Source: an uncultured Alphaproteobacteria bacterium (GTDB taxonomy: Bacteria; Pseudomonadota; Alphaproteobacteria; Rhizobiales; Beijerinckiaceae). From it: a stretch of DNA of 5,226 bases. The notes under the pieces are model-generated. The model saw only the letters and a program-made list of their open reading frames with translations. It was not told the DNA's origin and ran no database searches. This document shows, one piece after another, positions 1-5,139 of this stretch; positions within the stretch are counted from its first letter, which is position 1, and every line of letters starts with the position of its first letter. The position numbers and the translations under genes were made by a program. The DNA lies in NCBI GenBank assembly GCA_937903315.1, contig CALCZO010000113.1:1-5226 (forward strand), written 5' to 3'.

Positions 1-25
1 CCACTGGGGAAACAGGCGCAGCCGG

Positions 26-1210
26 TCAAACCGTCGGGCCGGAATAGAGCCAGTCGTAGCGGGCGGCCATGCCGGTCTCGCCCAAGGCACCGAGGGCAAA
101 ATTGCGCGCATAGGCCAGCGGGCCGGCGGCATGGTAGATCCGCATCTGGCGATGCGAGCTTTTCTGGACCCGTGCGGCGCGCGAAATCCGGAGCGTCTGG
201 TAACGGTCGAGCGCGTCCTTCTGGGTTGGCGCGTCGCGCAGGCAGGCGGCCAGCACGAAGGCATCCTCGATTGCCTGCGCCGCGCCCTGAGCGAGAAACG
301 GCAGCATCGGATGGGCGGCATCGCCCATCAGAACGGCGTTGTCGCGCACCCATTTCCATTCCGGCGCGCGATCGAACAACGACCACCGCAGCCAGTTGTG
401 CGCCGAGCCAATCAGACCGGCCAGATCGGGATGCCAATCGCGGAAGCGGCGGTTGATCCAGCCGACATCGCCTGATTCGGACCAGCCCTTCTCGCGCCAG
501 CTGTCTTCGATCACCGCGACAATGTTGACGAGTTCACCGCAGCGGATCGGATAGTGGACGACATGTGCATCCGGCCCCAGCCACAGGTTGGAGCGGTTCA
601 GCCGCGCATGGTCACTGACGGCTGAAGCAGGCACCACGGTCCGCCATGCGACGCAGCCGGAGAAAGTGGTCGGGCCGGGCAGGCCGATATGCCCGCGCAC
701 GCGCGACCAGACGCCGTCGGCACCGATCAGCAGCGGCGCTTCGGCAATGCGCTCCTCGCTGTATTTGAGGAACGTCGCATAGACGCGGCCATCGCGCTGC
801 ATGACGCTTTCAAGCCGCTGGCCGAGGTGGAGGGTGACGCCGTTGAGATCGTCCAGCGCATCAAGCAGGACCGATTGCAGGTCGCCGCGATGGATGACGT
901 GGAATGGTGCGCCCCATCGCGCGCTGGCGAAGGCCCCGTGCTGCATGCCCGAAAGCGTCCGGCCATCCAGTCCTGCGCGGACAAGCAGCGATTCGGTCTC
1001 GACCGAATAAGCGCGAACCGCATCCAGCAGGCCATTCCGGTCCAGAAGCCGAGTCGCATTGGGGCCAAGCTGGATCCCGGCGCCGACCGGTTCGAGCTTG
1101 TGCGCCTGTTCGAAAATCTCGACCTGCCAGCCGTCGCGCGCCAGCGCATAGGCCGTGGTCAGGCCGGCGATGCCGGCCCCGACGATGACGGCCGATTTTT
1201 CAGCGCACAT
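26..1210 (-). CDS. FAD-dependent monooxygenase, class A aromatic hydroxylase-like
   Basis: A 394-residue flavoprotein of the salicylate / 3-hydroxybenzoate hydroxylase type. Such enzymes use NAD(P)H and O2 to hydroxylate an aromatic or similar ring in the cytoplasm. Three family motifs are visible. The N-terminal Rossmann GxGxxG lies at residues 11-16, with the FAD-ribose acid E34 in VEIFEQ. The DG motif GADGVWSRVR is at 163-172. The GD motif is at 296-297, inside GDAAHPMLPFLAQGA (296-310). R108 in HRGDLQ fits the conserved FAD-contacting arginine. The length is normal for the family, and there is no signal peptide or membrane segment. The ATG at 1208-1210 has a GAGG Shine-Dalgarno 7 nt upstream (1218-1221). 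It lies 40 nt downstream of the zinc-finger gene on the same strand, so co-transcription is likely. The substrate cannot be read from the sequence; UbiH-like or other class A roles are possible. Confidence 0.93.
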   Translation of the reverse strand: MCAEKSAVIVGAGIAGLTTAYALARDGWQVEIFEQAHKLEPVGAGIQLGPNATRLLDRNGLLDAVRAYSVETESLLVRAGLDGRTLSGMQHGAFASARWGAPFHVIHRGDLQSVLLDALDDLNGVTLHLGQRLESVMQRDGRVYATFLKYSEERIAEAPLLIGADGVWSRVRGHIGLPGPTTFSGCVAWRTVVPASAVSDHARLNRSNLWLGPDAHVVHYPIRCGELVNIVAVIEDSWREKGWSESGDVGWINRRFRDWHPDLAGLIGSAHNWLRWSLFDRAPEWKWVRDNAVLMGDAAHPMLPFLAQGAAQAIEDAFVLAACLRDAPTQKDALDRYQTLRISRAARVQKSSHRQMRIYHAAGPLAYARNFALGALGETGMAARYDWLYSGPTV

Positions 1211-1250
1211 GACATGGCCTCGTCAGCTTGGCCTGAACACGTCCAGCGTG

Positions 1251-1490
1251 TCAGGCGGCATCCGTCCAGAGCGAGGGCGGGTTGGACTGCGTGGCCTTCA
1301 GACCGGCCGAATAGCGGTACAGGGTCGAGCAATACGGGCAGATGATCTCGTTGTCGGCCCCCATGTCGAGAAAGACATGCGGGTGATCGAGCGGCGGAGC
1401 GGCGCCGATGCACATGAATTCCCTGGCACCGATCTCGATGACGGGGGCGCCGGCGTCGTTATGGAAATGGGGAATCGCGTAATGTGCCAT
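1251..1490 (-). CDS. Small zinc-finger protein, zf-CHCC (NDUFS6-like) family
   Basis: A 79-residue protein with the zf-CHCC pattern. C27 is in EFMCIG, H36 is in LDHPHVFLD, and C51 and C54 are in ICPYCSTLYRY. These four residues are the expected Zn ligands and match the C-terminal domain of NDUFS6, the mitochondrial complex I accessory subunit. Bacterial relatives are usually small stand-alone proteins. The last 18 or so residues (QSNPPSLWTDAA at the end) look like a flexible tail. The ATG at 1488-1490 is preceded by GGACAGG, with AGG 6 nt upstream. The monooxygenase follows 40 nt downstream, suggesting a two-gene operon. An accessory role in complex I is known only for the mitochondrial homologue. 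No nuo genes lie in the window, so the bacterial role is open. Confidence 0.9.
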   Translation of the reverse strand: MAHYAIPHFHNDAGAPVIEIGAREFMCIGAAPPLDHPHVFLDMGADNEIICPYCSTLYRYSAGLKATQSNPPSLWTDAA

Positions 1491-1611
1491 GGGTCGCCTG
1501 TCCAGTCTTGTCCGGGCCGAACCCTAGCCCGTCCGATGTGCAATTTCCAGTGGTCACGTCTTGTTCCTTGGTGGCGTTTGCATCAAAACAGGGGCGACCA
1601 CGGAGTGACCG
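1491..1611. promoter_or_regulatory. Divergent intergenic region, zinc-finger gene / alpha-beta hydrolase
   Basis: These 121 nt separate two divergent start codons and must hold both promoters. On the minus strand TTGCAC (1538-1543) stands 10 nt before CTAG (1524-1527), in a GGGCTAGGGTTC context that resembles the alphaproteobacterial -10 GCTANAWC. The spacing is shorter than the usual one, so the assignment is weak. CTAG lies 33 nt upstream of the zinc-finger ATG. On the plus strand TTGTTC (1561-1566) with TCAAAA (1583-1588), 16 nt apart, is a possible but poor sigma-70 pair. The hydrolase has a clear GGAG Shine-Dalgarno at 1602-1605, 6 nt before its ATG. I see no convincing operator. Confidence 0.35.
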
Positions 1612-2382
1612 ATGCACCGCTTTGTCCATGATGGCGTTTCTCTCGCCTATATCGACGTTCCCGCCCATCAGGGCGAGGGGCCGCCGGTGCTGCTGATCCA
1701 CGGCTTTGCCTCCAACCACGCCGTCAACTGGGTCAATACGCAATGGCTGCGCAGCCTGACCCATGCCGGCTACCGCGTCATCGCGTTCGACAACCGCGGC
1801 CATGGCCAGAGCGACAAGCTCCATGATCCTGACGCCTATACCACCCACATCATGGCCGAGGATGCGCGCGCGCTGCTCGATCATCTCGGCATCGAACGGG
1901 CCGGCGTCGTCGGCTATTCGATGGGCGCGCGGATTTCCGCCTTCCTGACCCGCGCCCATCCGCGCCGGGTGGCCGCGCTGGCGATGGGCGGTCTCGGCTA
2001 TCGGCTGGTCGACGGGATCGGTCTGCCGATGGGGATTGCCGATGCGCTCGAAGCACCGTCACTGGCCGATGTCACCGAGCCGATGGGCCGGATGTTCCGG
2101 GCCTTTGCCGAGCAGACCGGATCAGACCTCAGGGCGCTGGCCGCCTGCATCCGGGGTTCGCGCCAGACGATGCCGCTGGAACAGGTGCGGATGATCACGA
2201 CGCCGGCGTTCGTCGCGGTGGGGACCGCCGATCCGATTGCCGGGGAGGCCAAGCGGCTCGCCGATGTGATGCAGAACGCCGTCGCGTTCGATATCGTCGG
2301 CCGTGACCATAACATCGCCGTCGGCGACCGGACGCACCGGGCGGCAGCGGTGGCGTTTCTCGACCAGCATCTCAAGGGCTGA
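1612..2382 (+). CDS. Alpha/beta-fold hydrolase
   Basis: A 256-residue alpha/beta hydrolase, probably a cytoplasmic esterase, lactonase or related carboxylic-ester or C-C bond hydrolase. The oxyanion-hole HG is at H30-G31 (LLIHGFAS). The strand-4 motif AFDNRGHGQSD is at 58-68. The nucleophile elbow GYSMG is at 101-105, with S103 as nucleophile. D207 in GTADPIAG is the likely catalytic acid and H233 in GRDHNIAVGD the catalytic histidine, so the triad is complete. Residues about 130-190 form the cap. The length is typical, with no signal peptide. The start is the ATG 6 nt after GGAG. It diverges from the zinc-finger/monooxygenase pair and ends in TGA directly abutting the convergent crotonase stop. 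The general fold resembles 3-oxoadipate enol-lactonases, but the substrate is not determinable. A functional link to the monooxygenase is possible but not shown. Confidence 0.92.
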   Translation: MHRFVHDGVSLAYIDVPAHQGEGPPVLLIHGFASNHAVNWVNTQWLRSLTHAGYRVIAFDNRGHGQSDKLHDPDAYTTHIMAEDARALLDHLGIERAGVVGYSMGARISAFLTRAHPRRVAALAMGGLGYRLVDGIGLPMGIADALEAPSLADVTEPMGRMFRAFAEQTGSDLRALAACIRGSRQTMPLEQVRMITTPAFVAVGTADPIAGEAKRLADVMQNAVAFDIVGRDHNIAVGDRTHRAAAVAFLDQHLKG

Positions 2383-3183
2383 TCAGCGGCCTGTGAACTC
2401 CGGTTCCCGCCGCTCGCGGAAGGCCGCGCGGCCTTCGGCAAAGTCCGCCGAATCGAAACAGGCGTCGGCAATCGCCTGCACCTCGTCGGCCCCGCGCGCG
2501 AAGGGCAGGCCGGCCGCCGCATCGACCGAGCGTTTCGTCGCCGTCTGGGTCATCGGCGCGCCACGCGCGATGGTGGCGGCAAGATCAGCCACCGCCGGGC
2601 CGAGATGATCGGTCGGCACGACCATGGTGACCAGACCGAGCGCGAGCGCCTCGCTGGCCGTGACGCGGCGTCCGGTGAAGAACAGGTCCTTGGTCCGCGC
2701 CGGGCCGATCGCCGCGACAATGGGCGCAAAAGCGGCGGGCGGATAGGCAACGCCGAGCCGGGCGGCGGGAATGGCAAACTGCGCATCCTCGGTCGCCACC
2801 CTCAGATCGCAGGACAGCGCCAGCCCCGAGCCTGCGCCGAAACAATGGCCACGGATGGCCGCGATGACCGGACGCGGGCAATCGGCGACGGCGGCAAAGG
2901 CGCGGACATTCTCCTCCTCATAGGCGCGACTGCCTTCGGGCGTGGCGCGCGTGGTATCGAACTCGGAAATATCGGCGCCGGCCGAGAACGGTCCCTCATG
3001 CGAGGTCAGGACGATCACACGCACCGCCGGGTCGGCAGCGAGCGCGGTCATCAACGGCGGAATGGCGGTCCACATCGCCAGATCGATGGCATTGCGGCGG
3101 GCCGGATTGTCGATCATCAGGCGCGCCACCGCACCGTCGACGAAGGCGACGAGGCGCGGGCACGGCGAGAGCAGGACACGCAT
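2383..3183 (-). CDS. Crotonase-fold protein (enoyl-CoA hydratase/isomerase family) lacking the classical Glu pair
   Basis: A 266-residue crotonase-superfamily protein, expected to bind an acyl-CoA thioester in the cytoplasm. The N-terminal block LMIDNPARRNAID is at 22-34. The first oxyanion-hole motif FSAGADISEF is at 66-75, the second (GHCFGAGSGLALSCD) at 112-126, and IPAARLG at 138-144. When aligned by eye with rat mitochondrial enoyl-CoA hydratase, the positions of catalytic E144 and E164 are G120 and A140. It is therefore unlikely to be a standard hydratase; an isomerase, hydrolase, lyase or other crotonase activity is possible. The ATG at 3181-3183 gives the family's usual length and N-terminus. 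The Shine-Dalgarno is weak (GAAAG). The frame stays open upstream to 3399, but that part is antisense to cysE and has no family similarity. It is divergent from cysE across 88 nt. Confidence 0.9.
   Translation of the reverse strand: MRVLLSPCPRLVAFVDGAVARLMIDNPARRNAIDLAMWTAIPPLMTALAADPAVRVIVLTSHEGPFSAGADISEFDTTRATPEGSRAYEEENVRAFAAVADCPRPVIAAIRGHCFGAGSGLALSCDLRVATEDAQFAIPAARLGVAYPPAAFAPIVAAIGPARTKDLFFTGRRVTASEALALGLVTMVVPTDHLGPAVADLAATIARGAPMTQTATKRSVDAAAGLPFARGADEVQAIADACFDSADFAEGRAAFRERREPEFTGR
2419..2436. terminator. Perfect 18-nt palindrome inside the crotonase 3' end, possible terminator of the hydrolase transcript
   Basis: GAAGGCCGC is followed directly by its exact reverse complement GCGGCCTTC. 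As RNA this gives a stem of at least 7 bp with a 4-nt loop. It begins 37 nt after the hydrolase stop, while lying in the crotonase coding sequence (residues about 250-255, EGRAAF). No U-run follows on either strand, so intrinsic termination is uncertain. The codons may explain part of the symmetry. Confidence 0.35.
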
Positions 3184-3227
3184 GATTTTCACACTTTCGG
3201 GATAGGGGTCGTCTTTTCCTGCCACAG

Positions 3228-3256
3228 GGATTATTTTGGCCAATCGGGTCGTGCAA
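3228..3256 (-). promoter_or_regulatory. Sigma-70-like promoter of the crotonase gene
   Basis: On the minus strand the -35 box TTGCAC (3251-3256) is separated by exactly 17 nt from the -10 box TAATCC (3228-3233). This predicts a start of transcription near 3221 and a leader of about 38 nt before the ATG at 3183. The spacer includes the palindrome TTGGCCAA (3236-3243). The element overlaps the 5' leader region of the divergent cysE, its -35 ending 15 nt before the cysE ATG, so the two transcription units probably interfere. Assigned from motif and spacing only. Confidence 0.5.
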
Positions 3257-3260
3257 GAGC

Positions 3261-3270
3261 GGAGACGAGG
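3261..3270 (+). promoter_or_regulatory. Shine-Dalgarno deciding the cysE start
   Basis: The purine-rich GGAGACGAGG has GGAG at 3261-3264, 7 nt before the ATG at 3272. This favours that start over the upstream in-frame TTG (3236) and the later in-frame ATG (3299), which has no such site. Confidence 0.7.
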
Positions 3271-3271
3271 A

Positions 3272-4093
3272 ATGCCGGCAACTGCAAGTTCAGCGCGCAT
3301 GGCGCACGGGACCGTCGACCCGGTCTGGTCGCGCATCCGGTCCGAAGCCGAGGCGATTCTCAAGGACGAGCCGGCGCTGGCGGCGCTGGTGCTGGCCAAT
3401 ATCCTGCACCAGCCGTCGCTGGAGGCGGCGGTGTCGCAGCGGATCGCCGCGCGGCTCGATCATCCTGACGTGTCAGCGGCGCTGATCCGGCAGGCGTTCG
3501 ATGAATTGTTCGCGGCCCAGCCGCATCTGCCGGTCTGGCTGCGTGCCGACATCGTCGCCGTCGTCGACCGCGATCCGGCGTGCAGCCGGGCGATCGAGCC
3601 GGTGCTGTTCTTCAAGGGCTTTCAGGCGCTCCAGACGCACCGGCTGGCCCATTGGCTGCATGGCAGCGGGCGCAAGGATTTCGCGCTTTACCTGCAAAGC
3701 CGTTCGTCCAGCGTCTTCCAGACCGACATCAATCCCGCCGCATCAATCGGCAAGGGGGTGTTCCTCGATCACGCCACGGGGCTTGTCGTCGGAGAAACTG
3801 CGGTGGTGGGTGACGACGTGTCGATCCTGCAAGGGGTGACGCTCGGCGGCACCGGCAAGGAGCATGGCGACCGTCATCCGAAGATCCGCAATGGCGTGCT
3901 GATCGGGGCTGGTGCCAAGATCCTCGGCAACATCGAGGTCGGCCACTGCGCGCGGGTTGCGGCGGGATCGGTCGTGCTGGATGCGGTGCCGCATAACAAG
4001 ACGGTGGCGGGTGTTCCGGCGCGGATCGTCGGCGAGGCGGGCTGTGCCGAACCCTCGCGCCTGATGGACCAGTGGTTCAGCGCCAATCCCTGA
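3272..4093 (+). CDS. cysE: Serine O-acetyltransferase
   Basis: A 273-residue serine acetyltransferase. It transfers acetyl from acetyl-CoA to L-serine, giving O-acetylserine, the carbon skeleton that CysK/CysM convert to cysteine. The N-terminal helical SAT domain spans about 16-120 (DPVWSRIRSEAE and onward). The left-handed beta-helix follows, with hexapeptide repeats from about 150 to 250. Catalytic-site residues are D166-H167 in FLDHATG and H202 in GDRHPKI, equivalent to the E. coli D157/H158 and H193. The conserved block VSILQGVTLGGTGKEHGDRHPKI covers 183-205, and AGVPARIVG 246-254. Length is normal. The C-terminus ends in SANP rather than the isoleucine that E. coli-type CysE inserts into CysK. 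The ATG at 3272 is chosen from its Shine-Dalgarno. DUF3126 follows 91 nt downstream on the same strand; no other cysteine genes are in the window. Confidence 0.97.
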   Translation: MPATASSARMAHGTVDPVWSRIRSEAEAILKDEPALAALVLANILHQPSLEAAVSQRIAARLDHPDVSAALIRQAFDELFAAQPHLPVWLRADIVAVVDRDPACSRAIEPVLFFKGFQALQTHRLAHWLHGSGRKDFALYLQSRSSSVFQTDINPAASIGKGVFLDHATGLVVGETAVVGDDVSILQGVTLGGTGKEHGDRHPKIRNGVLIGAGAKILGNIEVGHCARVAAGSVVLDAVPHNKTVAGVPARIVGEAGCAEPSRLMDQWFSANP

Positions 4094-4101
4094 TCAGACA
4101 T

Positions 4102-4132
4102 CCGCCGTTCCCGCGCTTGCCCGGCGCGGCGG
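4102..4132 (+). terminator. GC-rich hairpin between cysE and DUF3126
   Basis: Nine nt after the cysE stop two mutually exclusive stems can form: CCGCGC (4111-4116) with GCGCGG (4124-4129), loop 7 nt, or CCGCCG (4102-4107) with CGGCGG (4127-4132). Only TTT follows. It may be a weak terminator or attenuator, or may protect the cysE 3' end while letting some transcription reach the next gene. Confidence 0.35.
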
Positions 4133-4171
4133 TTTCTGGCAAGGCAGGGGCGCGGCGCAGTGCCCGTCCTG

Positions 4172-4187
4172 AAGGAGTGAAGCCTTG
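4172..4187 (+). promoter_or_regulatory. Strong Shine-Dalgarno with TTG start codon of DUF3126
   Basis: AAGGAG (4172-4177) lies 7 nt before TTG (4185-4187). This is the best ribosome binding site in the window and the reason to accept a rare TTG start. The next in-frame ATG (4215) would cut off the first ten family-like residues. Confidence 0.8.
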
Positions 4188-4394
4188 GAAAAGCCCGATA
4201 TCCAGCGCGTCGAGATGTACCTCCGCCGCACCTTCAACAACGCCAATATCCGGCTTGTTGCGCGCGCCAGGAAGAAAGATTCGGCGGAAGTCTTCATTGG
4301 CGACGAATTCATCGGCCTTGTCCACGAGGACAAGGAGGACGGCGATCTGTCCTATAATTTCACGATGGCGATTCTCGATACCGATCTCGAATAA
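4185..4394 (+). CDS. DUF3126 family small protein
   Basis: A 69-residue soluble, acidic protein that I recognise as DUF3126 from its overall pattern. It has an N-terminal helix with EKPDIQRVEMYLRRTF (2-17), then NIRLVARARKKDSAEVFIGDEFIGLV in two or three beta strands (21-46). An acidic turn EDKEDGD (48-54) follows, and the C-terminus is FTMAILDTDLE (59-69). Function is unknown. It has no cysteines, membrane segment or signal peptide. From memory, members are alphaproteobacterial and are often encoded next to serine acetyltransferase genes, as here (91 nt after cysE, same strand). A role linked to cysteine supply is only an inference from position. The TTG start is supported by the Shine-Dalgarno. 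Its TAA is 3 nt from the convergent stop of the next gene. Confidence 0.9.
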   Translation: MEKPDIQRVEMYLRRTFNNANIRLVARARKKDSAEVFIGDEFIGLVHEDKEDGDLSYNFTMAILDTDLE

Positions 4395-4397
4395 GAC

Positions 4398-5057
4398 TTA
4401 CGGCGTCCGCCGGACGCCGCCGAGCGTTGTGGCCAGCGCGCGGATGCGGCTTGCCAGCAACGGCCAGTCGGCCAGATAGCGCGGCTGGAACCGCGCATGC
4501 AGTTCCAGGCCCTCAAGCCGCACCTGCCACAGGCACAGGTCGCCGGCAAGCGCGCCGGGGGTGCCGGGTACGGGACACCGGGCCGCAAATTCGCGCTCGT
4601 CAGGTGAGGCCAGAAACAGATCCTCACCCTCATAGGGCGTGCCCTTGCGAAAGCGCCGGGCGATGAGGTTGTTGTCGGTGGTCGTCGCCTCCGGCTCGAC
4701 AAAGCGGGCGTAGAGTTCGGCCGGCCGGTCAGCGGGGTCGATGTCATCGGGCTGGCGGCGGCTGGCGGCGGCGTCCTCGATGGTCACGAAGACCAGATCG
4801 ATGTCCCGGCGGCCGAGCATGCCCCCCGCCCCCGCCATATCCGGCCAGCGCAGCACCAGATCGAGCCGGTTGACCGCACCGCCCTTGGTCAGATCGGGAT
4901 TGCGCAGCATCGCCCGGTCGATCGACAGGCTGCGGCTGCCGACATGCACGGTGACCGTGCCGCGGGGGGGCTGGTTGTCGACATAGATGCGGCGGGCAAA
5001 CATCCCGCCAAGCGCGAACAGCGCCAGCAGCACACCGATCACGATCAGTCTCAGCAT
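4398..5057 (-). CDS. Conserved hypothetical protein, N-terminal membrane anchor, probably periplasmic
   Basis: A 219-residue protein of unknown function. Residues 3-20 form a hydrophobic segment (LIVIGVLLALFALGG) followed by ARR. This fits an uncleaved anchor or a signal peptide; no lipobox cysteine is seen. The remainder is hydrophilic with strand-rich stretches (TVTVHVGSRSLSID at 34-47, RDIDLVFVTIED at 84-95). Other visible features are a GTPYEGEDLFLASP block (139-152), cysteines C161 and C175 that could form a periplasmic disulfide, and a tail with Y194, DW (197-198) and helix SRIRALATTL (203-212). I recall similar unnamed proteins in Hyphomicrobiales but know no role. The ATG at 5055-5057 is chosen because the hydrophobic segment then starts at residue 3. 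The frame is open to 5216, but that extension is Arg/Gly/Ser-rich and would bury the anchor. The Shine-Dalgarno is poor. Convergent with DUF3126. Confidence 0.8.
   Translation of the reverse strand: MLRLIVIGVLLALFALGGMFARRIYVDNQPPRGTVTVHVGSRSLSIDRAMLRNPDLTKGGAVNRLDLVLRWPDMAGAGGMLGRRDIDLVFVTIEDAAASRRQPDDIDPADRPAELYARFVEPEATTTDNNLIARRFRKGTPYEGEDLFLASPDEREFAARCPVPGTPGALAGDLCLWQVRLEGLELHARFQPRYLADWPLLASRIRALATTLGGVRRTP
4401..4419. terminator. Perfect inverted repeat at the DUF3126 / hypothetical gene junction
   Basis: CGGCGTCCG (4401-4409), one C, then its exact reverse complement CGGACGCCG (4411-4419). As RNA this is an 8-bp GC stem with a 3-nt loop. It starts 6 nt after the DUF3126 TAA and covers the last codons of the opposing gene. 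On the minus strand it is followed by the moderately T-rich TAAGTCTTATT, on the plus strand by CCGAGCGTTG. It is a plausible terminator, better for the minus-strand transcript and possibly bidirectional. Confidence 0.5.
4751..4770. repeat. Tandem duplication of a 10-nt unit in the hypothetical gene
   Basis: GCTGGCGGCG occurs twice in direct succession and continues with GCG. It lies in the Ala/Arg-rich stretch AAASRRQP (residues 97-103) of the membrane-anchored protein. The unit is not a multiple of three, so gain or loss of one copy would shift the frame. Confidence 0.8.
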
Positions 5058-5139
5058 GGCGGAGTTGCCGTCTCTGGTTCGCTCATCCGTCCAGTCTAGA
5101 CGATTCGGGTGCAATCCGGCTGGCACGATTGGCGCACCG
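5058..5139. promoter_or_regulatory. Probable divergent promoter region at the right edge
   Basis: These 82 nt lie between the hypothetical gene start (5057) and the likely plus-strand start (5140). On the minus strand TTGCAC (5109-5114) is followed 9 nt later by CTAG (5096-5099), itself in the palindrome TCTAGA (5095-5100). This echoes the arrangement upstream of the zinc-finger gene. The spacing is short for sigma-70, so box assignment is tentative. An 11-codon frame starting at 5086 overlaps the start of the hypothetical gene. Confidence 0.3.

Noticed and set aside
689..1345. 218-codon open frame on the plus strand
   Set aside because: It is antisense to the monooxygenase, whose FAD motifs are unambiguous; no domain or ribosome binding site supports it.
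1552..1610. GGTCAC (1552-1557) and GTGACC (1605-1610) as an operator or leader hairpin
   Set aside because: Arms of only six bases, 47 nt apart, are expected by chance.
1459..1959. 166-codon minus-strand frame across the divergent gap
   Set aside because: It overlaps the zinc-finger start and runs antisense to the hydrolase catalytic motifs; no similarity recognised.
26..2382. A catabolic cluster of monooxygenase plus hydrolase degrading an aromatic compound
   Set aside because: Only two general enzyme families on divergent transcripts, with no ring-cleavage enzyme or regulator in the window; the link is not supported.
3236..3271. Upstream TTG start for cysE
   Set aside because: It has no Shine-Dalgarno, adds 12 residues unlike the family, and ATG 3272 has a good site.
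3184..3399. N-terminal extension of the crotonase frame on the minus strand
   Set aside because: It would be antisense to the first third of the cysE N-terminal region, has no crotonase similarity and lies beyond the likely promoter; the ATG at 3183 gives the family's length.
2605..3468. 287-codon open frame on the plus strand
   Set aside because: It is a shadow antisense to the crotonase gene and out of frame with cysE; composition is Arg/Gly-rich with no motif, as expected in GC-rich DNA.
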